35,105 nt of DNA from an uncultured Collinsella sp. (GCA_900542965.1 UQPY01000019.1:1-35105); one strand, 5' to 3'; positions 17,173 through 25,959 are shown, counted from the stretch's first letter. Program-made: numbers and translations. The notes: a model not told the origin generated them from the sequence alone.

Positions 17173-18723
17173 CTAAACCTGTCCGACAGCGCGATATCTC
17201 GTCGCTCGAGCACGCCCCTCTTTAACGAGTGCGCCTTCCTCAAGTAAACCGTTGATAACCCGCAGCGTCACGTCGCGCCCAGTTCCCAGAGCGTCCGAAG
17301 CATCCTGGCGCGTAAAACCGCGGGGCCGCTCAAGGGCAAAGCGAATCAAGGTGCGAGCGTATCCGCCACGTCGCTCGTCCGAGAGATCCTGTAGCATCGC
17401 GGACGCCTTGCACGCAACATCAAAGCCAAGCTCCTCCACGAGCTTGGCACGCACCTCGTGGCCGCAGTCGCCATTCATCGACACGTGTCCCTCTCGCTGC
17501 GCTCGCACGGATGCAAACGCCTGCGAAACATCGGGCGGCAGCGCCCCTTCCCGCTCGAGCTGCTCATAATCGCTGTAATCCCCACGCAAGTTGGGACCGC
17601 TATTGCCACGAGGCGTCAGATAGGAATTGCGCACGGCGTTGACGTTGGGCAGCGACAACCTAAACATTGCAGGGTAGGCGCAGACCTCGGGTTCCAACCC
17701 TTCCGCCTCATAGAGCGCACGGATCCCCTTGAGGCCCGTTCCAAACGCCTCAACCATCCCCAGACGCAAAAAGAGCAGTTGCAGCTTTGGATTCCGAGCG
17801 TCCGAGCCGCCCGCAAGCGCCTCCTCGACGCTGATGTGCTGCGGCCCTCCCGCATTGGTAAATTCAAGCGCCGTACGGCTCATCTTGATAAGAGACGCCA
17901 CCGAAGATTCGTAGTCGCGATGGATAAACAGGTTCAGAATTCCCTCTCGAACAGCCTCGCGGGGATAGTCGTCCTTATCTATGCGATCGAGCCTTCCCGG
18001 CACAAAGTACATACGCGTTGCGTTCGATATATTGAGGAACCGTTCGATATCCTCTATCTGCCTGAAGATCGAGCCCTCGCCATCCTGACGGTCGATAAAC
18101 TCGGTATACGCATCGTCGTTGAAGAGGCCAGCGCGGACTGCAAAGGGGTTTTGGTCAGAGACCAGCAGTGCCAAATTGGTGTAAAAGCCCAGCTCATCGA
18201 TAAGGCCGAGATTCTTTTGAGAGGTTTGGTCAAACGTAATCTCCGCGCGCCTAAAGACCCGCTCGGCTTCAAAAAACGTCAAGCTCTGTTCATGAGAGCG
18301 CGCGGTCTCAAAATAATCGCCGTCGGTGCGCTTGATCATCGAGCGGATCTGGGCCATCTCGATGGGCACGTTGGCAGGACCTAGGCGCCGATATACCCCG
18401 GCGGGAACAAATCCCTTCGAGCACAGGCAGTACGGCTTGTGAGGACCCGCTTCCACCTCGATTTTCACCAACGCTGCGCCATCGATGTCCAATGCGGAGA
18501 CCGTCGTGATTTCAGAAACGTCGGGATACACGCCATCGGTTATTGCATTAGAGCATTGAAGCATGGTGGCATCGATATCGTCCACGCCGACGATGCTGCC
18601 AAAATCGTCGATTCCGATATACAAGGTACCGCCATTCGAATTGGCAAACGCCACCACAGCTTTGAGCAGCTTAGGGGTAAATGTGCACTTGAACTCCACG
18701 GTCTCACTTTCAACAAGCTGCAT
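17173..18723 (-). CDS. AlbA_2 / winged-helix ATP-binding transcriptional regulator (RecG-like C-terminal family)
   Basis: A 516-residue protein. The N-terminal AlbA_2 (formerly AAA_4) domain shows ESETVEFKCTF, then AVVAFANSNGGTLYIGIDD and GSIVGVDD, the usual nucleic-acid-binding pattern. A HATPase-like region follows (PREAVREGILNLFIHRDYES, about residues 260-280). The C-terminus RQDASDALGTGRDVTLRVIN is a winged helix. ATG at 18723 is preferred over 18738 because a GGGGGG run lies just before it. Two copies of ACTATCGACGAT lie directly upstream. These proteins are often called helicases by weak similarity, but no helicase motifs are present. The target is unknown. Confidence 0.85.
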   Translation of the reverse strand: MQLVESETVEFKCTFTPKLLKAVVAFANSNGGTLYIGIDDFGSIVGVDDIDATMLQCSNAITDGVYPDVSEITTVSALDIDGAALVKIEVEAGPHKPYCLCSKGFVPAGVYRRLGPANVPIEMAQIRSMIKRTDGDYFETARSHEQSLTFFEAERVFRRAEITFDQTSQKNLGLIDELGFYTNLALLVSDQNPFAVRAGLFNDDAYTEFIDRQDGEGSIFRQIEDIERFLNISNATRMYFVPGRLDRIDKDDYPREAVREGILNLFIHRDYESSVASLIKMSRTALEFTNAGGPQHISVEEALAGGSDARNPKLQLLFLRLGMVEAFGTGLKGIRALYEAEGLEPEVCAYPAMFRLSLPNVNAVRNSYLTPRGNSGPNLRGDYSDYEQLEREGALPPDVSQAFASVRAQREGHVSMNGDCGHEVRAKLVEELGFDVACKASAMLQDLSDERRGGYARTLIRFALERPRGFTRQDASDALGTGRDVTLRVINGLLEEGALVKEGRARATRYRAVGQV

Positions 18724-18740
18724 GCTACCCCCCATCATCG

Positions 18741-18773
18741 ACTATCGACGATTCTAGACCAACTATCGACGAT
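18741..18773. promoter_or_regulatory. Paired direct repeats, candidate operator of the AlbA_2 gene
   Basis: ACTATCGACGAT occurs at 18741-18752 and 18762-18773, 21 bp apart, which is two helical turns. The core TATCGACGATA in the second copy is an 11-bp palindrome. The repeats sit immediately upstream of the start codon of the winged-helix gene, a position suited to autorepression. Confidence 0.6.
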
Positions 18774-18840
18774 AAGCAAGGCCCCTGGTACCCTCGCTTA
18801 GACCCGAGTGCCCGCGTGCAACGCTGCCCGCCGCACGCAA

Positions 18841-18872
18841 AAGGGCCCGCCAGCGTGTGCGCCAGCGGGCCC
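18841..18872 (-). terminator. Rho-independent terminator of the agmatine deiminase gene
   Basis: GGGCCCGC (18843-18850) pairs with GCGGGCCC (18865-18872), with further CAG/CTG-type pairing inside. On the minus strand TTTTGCG follows. It lies 40 bases past the stop codon at 18913. Confidence 0.8.
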
Positions 18873-18912
18873 CAGGTCATATCGACACTACCCCGTGTGC
18901 CTGCAACCGCCT

Positions 18913-20034
18913 CTACTTGCAGCGCGCCTTGGGCTGCTGCTGGGTGATGCAGTGAATGTTGCCGCCGCCGTAAATAACCTCGCGAGTCATGATACCGATG
19001 ACTTCGCGGTCCGGATAAGCAGCCTGGATATCCTTGAGTGCCTGGGCATCGTTGGGGTCGCCAAACTGTGGCACCAGCACCGCCCCGTTGATGGGCAAGA
19101 AGTTGAGGTAGCTGGGCTCAAAGGCGTCCTCGGGAGTACGCGGCAGCACACCCTCGACCGGATCGATGGTCGATGCCTCCTCCTCGGTCATATATACCGA
19201 GGTCGCAGGCATAATCACCTTGTGGATCTTGAGCTTGCGGCCACGGGCATCCGTCGTCTCGGAAAGCGTCTTATACGCCTCTTGGCACTCCTTGTAGAAC
19301 TTATGGTTGGGATCATCGGTCCACATGCAGCAGACCTCGCCGGGCGCACTAAAGCATGCGACGTCGTCCACGTGCCCGTTGGTCTCAAACGGGTCGATGC
19401 CATCCTTGATCCAAATGACCTTCTCGATGCCCAGGTACTCGGCAAGCTTCTCCTCGATCTGCTCCTTGGTGTACTGGGGGTTGCGGTCCTCATTGAGCAG
19501 GCACATCTCGGTGGTCACCACGGTGCCCTGGCCGTCGCAGTTAAACGAGCCACCCTCGAGGATATAATCCTCGGGACGATAGCGGTTAACCTGCTCGAGC
19601 TGTGCCACCTGCAGGCCAATGGAAGCGTCCTTGTCCCACGGGAAATACAGGCCGTCAATGAAACCGCCGTAAGCATTAAAGTGGAAGTGCGAGAGTGCCA
19701 CGTCCCCCTTGTCGTTGACAAGAAACGCCGGGCCGGGGTCGCGAATCCAGCTGTCGTTGTACTCCATGTGGATAACGCGCACGTTCTCAACGCCGTCGAA
19801 GATCTCACACACCGCGGGGAAGTCTTCAGTGTTGACGCCCACAGTGATGGGCTGAAAACGTGCAACGGTCTTAATAATCTCGGTAAAGACCTTTTGCGCC
19901 GGCTTGGCACCACAGCGCCACACATCCGAGCGATGCGGCCACAAAATCCAGGTGCGCTCCTGCTCTTCGTACTCGCCGGGCATGTAGAATCCGTCCTTCT
20001 TTGGCGTAGACTCGCTCTCGTAAATGGTCTTCAT
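18913..20034 (-). CDS. aguA: Agmatine deiminase (paralog 1)
   Basis: A 373-residue guanidine-modifying enzyme that hydrolyses agmatine to N-carbamoylputrescine and ammonia. Visible landmarks: MEYNDSWIRDPGPAFLVND, HFHFNAYGG, EGGSFNCDGQGTVVTTEMCL, NGHVDDVACF (catalytic His) and the C-terminal GGGNIHCITQQ with the nucleophile Cys362. The length fits the family (about 365-380). The ATG at 20034 has AGGAG six bases upstream. It has its own terminator and a leader hairpin and is divergent from a LuxR-type gene. A second deiminase is at 29501-30706. The two differ at several substrate-loop positions (DPGP against DTAA), so they may not share one substrate. Confidence 0.9.
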   Translation of the reverse strand: MKTIYESESTPKKDGFYMPGEYEEQERTWILWPHRSDVWRCGAKPAQKVFTEIIKTVARFQPITVGVNTEDFPAVCEIFDGVENVRVIHMEYNDSWIRDPGPAFLVNDKGDVALSHFHFNAYGGFIDGLYFPWDKDASIGLQVAQLEQVNRYRPEDYILEGGSFNCDGQGTVVTTEMCLLNEDRNPQYTKEQIEEKLAEYLGIEKVIWIKDGIDPFETNGHVDDVACFSAPGEVCCMWTDDPNHKFYKECQEAYKTLSETTDARGRKLKIHKVIMPATSVYMTEEEASTIDPVEGVLPRTPEDAFEPSYLNFLPINGAVLVPQFGDPNDAQALKDIQAAYPDREVIGIMTREVIYGGGNIHCITQQQPKARCK

Positions 20035-20047
20035 TTCAAGCTCCTAA

Positions 20048-20095
20048 ATCTCGGTGCTTTTGCTTGACGAGACCATGATGCGGCCGCACCGAGAT
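20048..20095 (-). promoter_or_regulatory. Leader hairpin of the agmatine deiminase gene
   Basis: ATCTCGGTGC (20048-20057) is exactly complementary to GCACCGAGAT (20086-20095). On the minus strand the stem ends two bases before the AGGAG ribosome site of the deiminase. It could affect ribosome access, or the arms could be operator half-sites for the divergent LuxR protein. Confidence 0.5.
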
Positions 20096-20212
20096 GTTCT
20101 CAATGGTCCCTCGAGCCCCTTTCAGCGACCGACGGTATACCATTCGCTGACCTAAAGTTCTATTCAGGCCGAGAACATGACATACTGGGTTCCACAATGG
20201 AAAGGATGCCCT

Positions 20213-21016
20213 ATGCCCCCATGCAATAATCAGCAGACTATTGAGTTGGACAGTACGACCTGGACTGCTCTCAACGAGCTCGCGCTTGCAATCCACGCAT
20301 CACACGGTGTCGATAAGCTGCAAAAGGAGACCCTCGAGGGAACGACAGGGCTCATGCCCCATCGGATCGCCATGTTCGACCTGATCGAGGCAGCGGGCAG
20401 TGATGCCCCACGCTACGTCCACCCCGCAAGCAGCGGAATGGACGACCGCGCACTGAGCGACTACTACAACCGCTACGCCGCGATGGACTATACAACATGG
20501 AGCTTTGACTTACATAAGGTCGGCGTCTACCGCGACCTCGACCTCGTCGACGTCGAGCGACGCGATGCCACGCCCATCTATCGCAAATGGATGGAACCGC
20601 AGGGCGTCTACTTTGGCTGTACGGCCACGCTCGCGCACAACGACAGCCCGCTAGGAAGCATCACCCTGTTTCGTGAACGCACGGCCGGAGACTTCACCGA
20701 CACCGAGCTCGCAATCCTGCTCGAAGTCGCTCGGCACGCGAGCCTCGCGCTCGCCAACCTCTATCCTCGGGGCATTAAACTCACCCAGACAGAAGACACA
20801 AACCAGCTAAATGCTTTCATTACAGAACACAATATCCAACCGCGCGAAGCCGAAGTCATGCGGCTCATGCTCGACGGCAAAACGAACAAACAGATGGCAA
20901 ACGAGCTATTCATAAGCGAGTCAACCGTCAAGAAGCATGTCAACGCCATCTATCGCAAGCTCGGCGTCAGCAACCGCCTGGGCCTCATGACTGCCACGCA
21001 AAACATCCCGCGATAA
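20213..21016 (+). CDS. LuxR-type regulator with GAF-like sensor region
   Basis: A 267-residue soluble regulator. The C-terminal LuxR HTH is clear at about residues 202-262: IQPREAEVMRLMLDGKTNKQ then MANELFISESTVKKHVNAIY and RKLGV. The N-terminal 180 residues look like a GAF-type sensor (conserved YFGCTATL, GSITLFRER and ELAILLEVARHASLALANL helices). No membrane segments. ATG at 20213 is favoured over an in-frame ATG at 20177 because GGAAAGG lies seven bases upstream. It is divergent from the agmatine deiminase across 178 bp, so it probably controls that gene. Its signal is unknown. Confidence 0.88.
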   Translation: MPPCNNQQTIELDSTTWTALNELALAIHASHGVDKLQKETLEGTTGLMPHRIAMFDLIEAAGSDAPRYVHPASSGMDDRALSDYYNRYAAMDYTTWSFDLHKVGVYRDLDLVDVERRDATPIYRKWMEPQGVYFGCTATLAHNDSPLGSITLFRERTAGDFTDTELAILLEVARHASLALANLYPRGIKLTQTEDTNQLNAFITEHNIQPREAEVMRLMLDGKTNKQMANELFISESTVKKHVNAIYRKLGVSNRLGLMTATQNIPR

Positions 21017-21017
21017 A

Positions 21018-21049
21018 AAAGGGCGCCCTCCATGCAGAGAACGCCCTTT
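21018..21049 (+). terminator. Terminator of the LuxR-type gene
   Basis: AAAGGGCG (21018-21025) pairs with CGCCCTTT (21042-21049), two bases past the stop codon. The short U-run is part of the second arm and is followed by GATTTC. Confidence 0.7.
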
Positions 21050-21092
21050 GATTTCGCCATTTGAATTAGTGTCGGCTCTGGCTCAAAGAGTA

Positions 21093-21166
21093 GACAGGTT
21101 TATTTTGGCAGGTTTTATCTGGGCAAATGTCAGCCGCCGCGAGGGAGCTGCCTTCCCTCGCGGCGG
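21093..21166 (+). repeat. 42-bp dispersed repeat, copy B, with adjoining hairpin
   Basis: Positions 21093-21134 match the minus strand of 14889-14930 at 38 of 42 bases. A perfect 13-bp hairpin follows directly (CCGCCGCGAGGGA at 21134-21146 with 21154-21166). The repeat-then-hairpin order is shared with copy A although the hairpin sequences differ. Confidence 0.6.
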
Positions 21167-21183
21167 TCTTCTAGCAGAAAAAC

Positions 21184-21303
21184 CAAGTGAGTAGGCTTTT
21201 TGCAGGAGGTCAAGCACGCCCCAAAACGCCACAGCTCTGACCTGCGGTTTTATTGAGTATTTGTTGCGATGTGCTCGGCATATCCAAATAAGTCTACTCA
21301 CTT
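21184..21303. mobile_element. 120-bp element with inverted ends
   Basis: CAAGTGAGTAG at the left end is mirrored by CTACTCACTTG at the right end, and the similarity continues for some ten more bases with changes (GCTTTTTG against ACTTATTTG). The interior has a GCAGG-AGGTCA/TGACCTGC pair and no reading frame of note. It fits a very short non-autonomous element; a plain structured repeat is possible. Confidence 0.4.
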
Positions 21304-21388
21304 GCATCTAAGACGCACCAGATAGGCAAAAACCGCCGCAAAAAGGGGGCCGGTTCCCTTCGCGGCAGCCGTTAATACGCCGAGCTTG

Positions 21389-22558
21389 TTATCGTAAAAG
21401 CCAATCACGCGCCGAAACCACACTACAGTCTTTCGACTCATACGTTGAGTCCACGCGGGCCACAACATAGCGCGCATCTTTTGCAATGTCGATCTCATCG
21501 CATACAGTCTGTAGATGGCGGGCGTACTTATCGTGATACGTTCTGGATGATTTTATTTCGATAGCCTTGGGACTCCCTGAGTTTGTACAGTCGAGCAAAT
21601 CGATTTCACGCTTGCTGTCGTCCCTATAGAAATACAGCTCGGGATTCTCGCCCACGTTGAGATGGCTCTTCGCCGTTTCGGAAACGATGAGGTTTTCGAA
21701 AACGGCCCCCAGATAAGGGCTCTCCAATAGTTGCTCCAGTGATCCAATTTTGAGCAAGTAGCAGAGCAGCCCCGTGTCGTAAAAATAGAGCTTGGGCGTT
21801 TTAGTTAGACGCTTCTTGGCATTTGCATAATAGGGCTGCAGCGAAAACGTCAGGTAGCTCTGCTCCAGAATGGACAACCAGCTTTTAATGGTCGATACGC
21901 TCACGCCCGTATCTCGAGAAAGCGAGGATATATTGATGAGGGCACCGACGCTCTGAGCAATTATGGACAGAAACTTATGAAACTCCGCCTTATTGCGCAC
22001 ATCAAGCAAGCCCACAACATCGCGCTCAACATAGGTATCGATATAGCTGGGAAAATAAACCGAGGACGGCATTCCGGCGGAACGCAGGCGAGGGTATCCC
22101 CCTTCGAGCGCGAACAAATCCACTTCCAGCTGCCCCTGCTGGCCCCTCTCCGCTTCTCGAAACGATAATGGCAGCAATTTTAAGATCCCGACTCGCCCGG
22201 CAAGAGACTGCCCGATGCTTTTCATCATCAAAAAGTTTTGCGAGCCTGTAAGGATGTATTGGCCGGCGTCTCCCCGCTCATCCGAAACAACCTGGATCAT
22301 TGAAAACAAATCCGGGGCGTATTGCGCCTCATCGATGATGAGTCCGCCCTTTCGGTTGCGGATAAAACTCACCGGATCCTCCAAGGCCGCGCGCCTCGTT
22401 TGAGGGTCCTCAAGCGTGACGTAGGAATAGTCGGGAAAGGCATGCCGAACCAGCGTAGACTTACCACTCTGCCTAGGCCCTGTCAACGACACAACAGGAA
22501 ACCAGCCTGCCATGCGAATGAGCAACTCATGCAAATCCCTGTTAATGAACTCAGCCAT
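21389..22558 (-). CDS. AAA_14 / DUF4143 ATPase
   Basis: A 389-residue ATPase of the archaeal-type AAA_14 family. Walker A GPRQSGKST is at residues 27-35, Walker B GGLIIDEAQ near residue 76, and a sensor TGSQNF near residue 102. The C-terminal DUF4143 part contains a PD-(D/E)xK-like segment (KREIDLLDC ... AIEIKSSRTYH), as is typical of the family. Its cellular job is unknown; such genes are common and patchy among gut bacteria. Two identical 16-bp direct repeats lie in its promoter. Its codon usage looks less GC-biased than its neighbours, which suggests it was acquired. Confidence 0.88.
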   Translation of the reverse strand: MAEFINRDLHELLIRMAGWFPVVSLTGPRQSGKSTLVRHAFPDYSYVTLEDPQTRRAALEDPVSFIRNRKGGLIIDEAQYAPDLFSMIQVVSDERGDAGQYILTGSQNFLMMKSIGQSLAGRVGILKLLPLSFREAERGQQGQLEVDLFALEGGYPRLRSAGMPSSVYFPSYIDTYVERDVVGLLDVRNKAEFHKFLSIIAQSVGALINISSLSRDTGVSVSTIKSWLSILEQSYLTFSLQPYYANAKKRLTKTPKLYFYDTGLLCYLLKIGSLEQLLESPYLGAVFENLIVSETAKSHLNVGENPELYFYRDDSKREIDLLDCTNSGSPKAIEIKSSRTYHDKYARHLQTVCDEIDIAKDARYVVARVDSTYESKDCSVVSARDWLLR

Positions 22559-22606
22559 ATCAACGCCCCTTATTACGCTGTTACCTTAATCGAATAGTTT
22601 CATTCT

Positions 22607-22645
22607 CCATAATCTTATAGTAGCGTTTACCATAATCTTATAGTA
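22607..22645. promoter_or_regulatory. Two identical 16-bp direct repeats upstream of the AAA_14 gene
   Basis: CCATAATCTTATAGTA occurs at 22607-22622 and 22630-22645, 23 bp apart, about 50-90 bases before the start codon. On the minus strand each copy contains TATAAG, a possible -10 box. They could be an operator or a duplicated promoter. Confidence 0.55.
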
Positions 22646-22699
22646 ACCAAGTTCAAAAGCATTATTTATAGAGCCGAAATCTCAGACCCTAAATAACAA

Positions 22700-22739
22700 A
22701 AGCCACCACAATGGGGGACTGTCCCCATTGTGGTGGCTT
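22700..22739 (-). terminator. Rho-independent terminator of the amidohydrolase-MATE operon
   Basis: AAGCCACCACAATGGGG (22700-22716) is complementary over 17 bp to 22723-22739. On the minus strand TTTTGTTATTT follows. It lies 48 bases past the MATE stop codon. Confidence 0.85.
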
Positions 22740-22787
22740 GCAGGCGAGTTAACTTGTTCGACTATCGTACGCCAGCCATGTCCGAGC

Positions 22788-24164
22788 CTAGAGCGTGGCA
22801 AGGCGCTTGGACTCGTGCGCGGCGAGCGCAATGGAGATGATGCCAGTAATGGCATCGGCCACCACCAGGGCGATCCACACGCCCTCAACACCCATCATGT
22901 TGCCGAGGAGGTACATAAGCGGCACCGAGCAGATCACATAGCGAAGCAGGCCCGTAAACGTGGCGACACCCACCTTCTCGACCGCCTGGAAATACATCGA
23001 CATGGTCATGGCAAGATAGCCCAGGGCAACAGCCAGGATGACAGTACGCGTGGCGTTGGCGGCAACCTCAACGAGCGCAGGATCGCTGCCGGCAAAGAAG
23101 GCGCACACCGGGGTGGCGGCAAGCCAGAGCGCGACGGTGACCAGCGCCAGCGTCACAACCTGGTACTTAAGCGTGCAGGAGAGCGTCTCCTTAAGGCGTG
23201 CCCAAGCCTTTGCGCCGGCGTTGAAGGCAGCGATGGGCTGCAGACCGTAGGAGAAGCACTGGGCAACCATCATGGTAATGTAGAGGATGTAGCCGTTGAT
23301 CACGCCAAAGGCTGCGATGTAGAGCGAGCCCATGTCGCCGCCGAGCGAACCCAAAAGCGAGTTGGCAACGGTATTAAAGATAAAGGTCGCACCCTGGACC
23401 AGGAAGAACGGGAAGCCGATCTTGAAGATCTGGCCGCAGATGGCGAGGTCGAGCTTAAGGTCGGCCAGGCTAATCTGGAGCTGGGACTTTTTGCCCCCGA
23501 TGAACCAGAAGATACCGATGGCCCAGATACCGATGGAAAGCCCGTAGTACACGCCGGCGCCCATAACGCCAAACTTGAGCACAAACGTGGAAAGCGCGAG
23601 CCAACAGATGGCGACGATGGCCGAAACGGTCATGAGGTTGGCCTGGATCTGAACCTTCTCGTCCACACGCATCACAGCGGTGATCATCTGGCCAATGACC
23701 GTGAGCGGCAGCAGCACGGCGAAGGTGCGCACGCCGGCAACGGTATCGGCCATGATGTCGGGCGTGGCGCCAAAGAATGTGCAGATGGGCTCGGTAAACA
23801 CTGCCATCACCACAGCAAGCAGCACACTCACGATCGTGGTGAGCCAAAAGCCCTGGCTAAAAGCCTTGCTTGCGCCCTTGATGTCGCCGGCACCCAAAAG
23901 GTTGCCCACCACGGCGGGCACGCCGGTGCCAAACAGGTTGCCAAAGGCCAGGTTGATGTACTCGACCGACATAATGATCGAGACACATGCCAGGCCGTGG
24001 GCACCTAGGCCCCAACCCATCACGAGGCCCTCAAGGACCACCATGATGATCTGGGCGAGCATGCCCTGGCCGGTGACGATGGTGTACTTACGCACCAGAC
24101 CGGGAATCGGTTGGGAGGCGAGCTCGCGCTCCTCCTCCACGGCAGCGGTTACTTCTTCTGCCAT
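22788..24164 (-). CDS. MATE family multidrug/metabolite efflux transporter
   Basis: A 458-residue transporter with 12 predicted membrane helices in two homologous halves, the MATE fold, which exports cationic compounds with Na+ or H+ entry. Typical features are the early VTGQGMLAQIIMVVLEGLVM helix, the GVPAVVGNLLGAGD loop, and the C-half segments AFGVINGYILYI and GLQPIAAFNAGAKAW (the second-half counterpart of the GN.LGA motif). The frame stays open to 24242, but ATG at 24164 has GGGGAG four bases upstream and gives the normal family length. It follows the amidohydrolase gene by 87 bp on the same strand and shares its terminator. Substrate unknown; linkage suggests a compound processed by the amidohydrolase. 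Confidence 0.9.
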   Translation of the reverse strand: MAEEVTAAVEEERELASQPIPGLVRKYTIVTGQGMLAQIIMVVLEGLVMGWGLGAHGLACVSIIMSVEYINLAFGNLFGTGVPAVVGNLLGAGDIKGASKAFSQGFWLTTIVSVLLAVVMAVFTEPICTFFGATPDIMADTVAGVRTFAVLLPLTVIGQMITAVMRVDEKVQIQANLMTVSAIVAICWLALSTFVLKFGVMGAGVYYGLSIGIWAIGIFWFIGGKKSQLQISLADLKLDLAICGQIFKIGFPFFLVQGATFIFNTVANSLLGSLGGDMGSLYIAAFGVINGYILYITMMVAQCFSYGLQPIAAFNAGAKAWARLKETLSCTLKYQVVTLALVTVALWLAATPVCAFFAGSDPALVEVAANATRTVILAVALGYLAMTMSMYFQAVEKVGVATFTGLLRYVICSVPLMYLLGNMMGVEGVWIALVVADAITGIISIALAAHESKRLATL

Positions 24165-24251
24165 TGTTCTCCCCTTTCCTTGAGAGAGTAGTGCTGAATG
24201 GATGTCAGGCGGCTGACAACTGGCACCAAGCCGCCCAATCAAACGATGGCG

Positions 24252-25880
24252 CTATGCCTCAAAGACCACCTTGCCGGCGATCATCGTGAGGGCTGCGGTA
24301 GCCTCGAGCACCTCGGCCGGCTCGCAATCAAAGAGATTGCGGTCGAGCACGCAGATATCTGCCTGTTTGCCGCACGCGAGCGTGCCGATGCGGTCCTCGG
24401 CATGCATGGCGTAGGCGCTGCCATAGGTGTAGGCGCGCAGAGCCTCGGCCATGGTAATGCGCTCCTGGGGGAACCAGCCCTCAGGGTTGGAACCGTCCTC
24501 GAGCATGCGGAAGACCGCGCCGTACACCTCCTCCATGGGCTCCAAGCCCACAACGGGGAAGTCACTGCCCAGGTGCACCACGGCTCCGCTGGCAAGCAGG
24601 CTATGCAGGGGCCACGAAAGCGCGGCACGCTCGGGACCCACGGCTTCGTCCTTGGCAAGGTCAGCCATATCGAGCAGCATGTGCCACGGCTGCATGCCGG
24701 GGCAGACGCCGAGCTCGGCATAACGCGGCATATCCTCGGGTTGAACCGTCTCGTTGTGCTCCATGGAGTGGCGACAATCCCGCTTGCCATGCAAGCGCTC
24801 GCCCTCCTCAAAGCAATCGAGCACAAAACGCACCGAGCGATCGCCGATTGCATGGATGCGCGTGTCAACGCCCCATTCCTGCGCCCTCAGGATGGCAGCA
24901 CGGATGCGCTCCGGCTCCTCCGCGGGCTCACCACAGGTGTCGGGTGCGTTGCTATAGGGTTCAAGCATCCAGGCGGTATGGTCGGAGCACACACCATCAA
25001 GGAACTGCTTAAAGCCGTGCCACTCCACCTGCGTACCCGGGAAGGCGTATTTCTCCTTGATCTGCTCGAGCGTCAAGGACTCGTTTTCGAACAGGTCGGT
25101 GTACAGGAACACGCGCAGCGGCAAGTCGCCCTTGGCATTAAGACCTGCCAACACCGCATACGGGTTTTCCATGCTCACAAACGTAGGATTGACCATGCCG
25201 ACCGTAGTGATTCCCAGGGCATTGGCGCGCCGGGCGGTTTTTGCAAACGACGCGTCAACAACCTCGGGCGCTGGGTCGTAGACCTCGTCCATAAAGAAGG
25301 CGCCGGCGTTGTTGGAAAACACGCCCGTCAGATTGCCGTCGGCATCCTTAAGGATCTTGCCGCCTGCGGGATCGGGCGTCTGCGAAGTTACTCCCACCTT
25401 GTTGATGGCGCAGGTATTGGCACTAAAGGTATGCAAGTCAACCTGCTGCAGAAATACCGGGCGGTCGGAGATGTACTCATCGATCATCGCGGCCGTGGGC
25501 ATCTCGGGGACATCCCACTGGAACTGGATAATCTGGCAGCCCAGAATCCACTCGTTATCGGGATGGTCGGCCGCAAACGCCACGACACGTTCCATCGCCA
25601 TCTCAAAACTGGTGCAGTCGATGAGGTTGACGGCAAAATCGGGGTCGGTCATAAACGCGCCCTGGGCAAAATGCGTGTGCGAGTCGATCAGGCCGGGCAT
25701 GACGAGCTGGTCGCCAAAGTCGCGCACCTCGGTATCGGGACCGATAAACGGTGCCAGGTGAGCATCGTCACCGCAGGCAACGATTTTATCGCCCCGCACG
25801 GCAACGCCGCCCTTAAACGGCTCGAGCCCATCGCCGGTAAAGACGGCGTCGCTCTTGATAACTACATCAGCCTTGTCCAT
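24252..25880 (-). CDS. YtcJ-like metal-dependent amidohydrolase (amidohydrolase family 3)
   Basis: A 542-residue hydrolase. The metal site HxH is in MPGLIDSHTHF (His68, His70), followed by family-3 landmarks: WILGCQIIQFQWD, HAIGDRSVR (metal-binding His) and HMEHNETVQPED-like SMEHNE, then HLGSDFPVVGLEPM with the catalytic Asp. The C-terminal FDCEPAEVLEATAALTMIAG closes the small beta domain. The protein is cytoplasmic. The ATG at 25880 has AGGAGG five bases upstream; the frame extends upstream to 25898 without need. It is first in an operon with the MATE transporter, and a 7-TM LuxR gene lies 315 bp upstream on the same strand. Substrate cannot be told from sequence. Confidence 0.88.
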   Translation of the reverse strand: MDKADVVIKSDAVFTGDGLEPFKGGVAVRGDKIVACGDDAHLAPFIGPDTEVRDFGDQLVMPGLIDSHTHFAQGAFMTDPDFAVNLIDCTSFEMAMERVVAFAADHPDNEWILGCQIIQFQWDVPEMPTAAMIDEYISDRPVFLQQVDLHTFSANTCAINKVGVTSQTPDPAGGKILKDADGNLTGVFSNNAGAFFMDEVYDPAPEVVDASFAKTARRANALGITTVGMVNPTFVSMENPYAVLAGLNAKGDLPLRVFLYTDLFENESLTLEQIKEKYAFPGTQVEWHGFKQFLDGVCSDHTAWMLEPYSNAPDTCGEPAEEPERIRAAILRAQEWGVDTRIHAIGDRSVRFVLDCFEEGERLHGKRDCRHSMEHNETVQPEDMPRYAELGVCPGMQPWHMLLDMADLAKDEAVGPERAALSWPLHSLLASGAVVHLGSDFPVVGLEPMEEVYGAVFRMLEDGSNPEGWFPQERITMAEALRAYTYGSAYAMHAEDRIGTLACGKQADICVLDRNLFDCEPAEVLEATAALTMIAGKVVFEA

Positions 25881-25942
25881 GCGAGCCTCCTCAGGCATCT
25901 TTGGTTGTAACGCGGACGCACCGCCCGCGTGGGCACTCGGTT

Positions 25943-25959
25943 GGGAGCGTAGCGCTCCC
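25943..25959 (-). promoter_or_regulatory. Short hairpin in the amidohydrolase leader
   Basis: GGGAGCG-TAG-CGCTCCC forms a 7-bp stem with a three-base loop some 60 bases before the amidohydrolase start codon. It has no U-run. Role unclear. Confidence 0.35.

Noticed and set aside
22728..25910. Long plus-strand frames opposite the MATE and amidohydrolase genes
   Set aside because: His/Gly/Asp-rich shadow frames without motifs; the minus-strand products are well supported.
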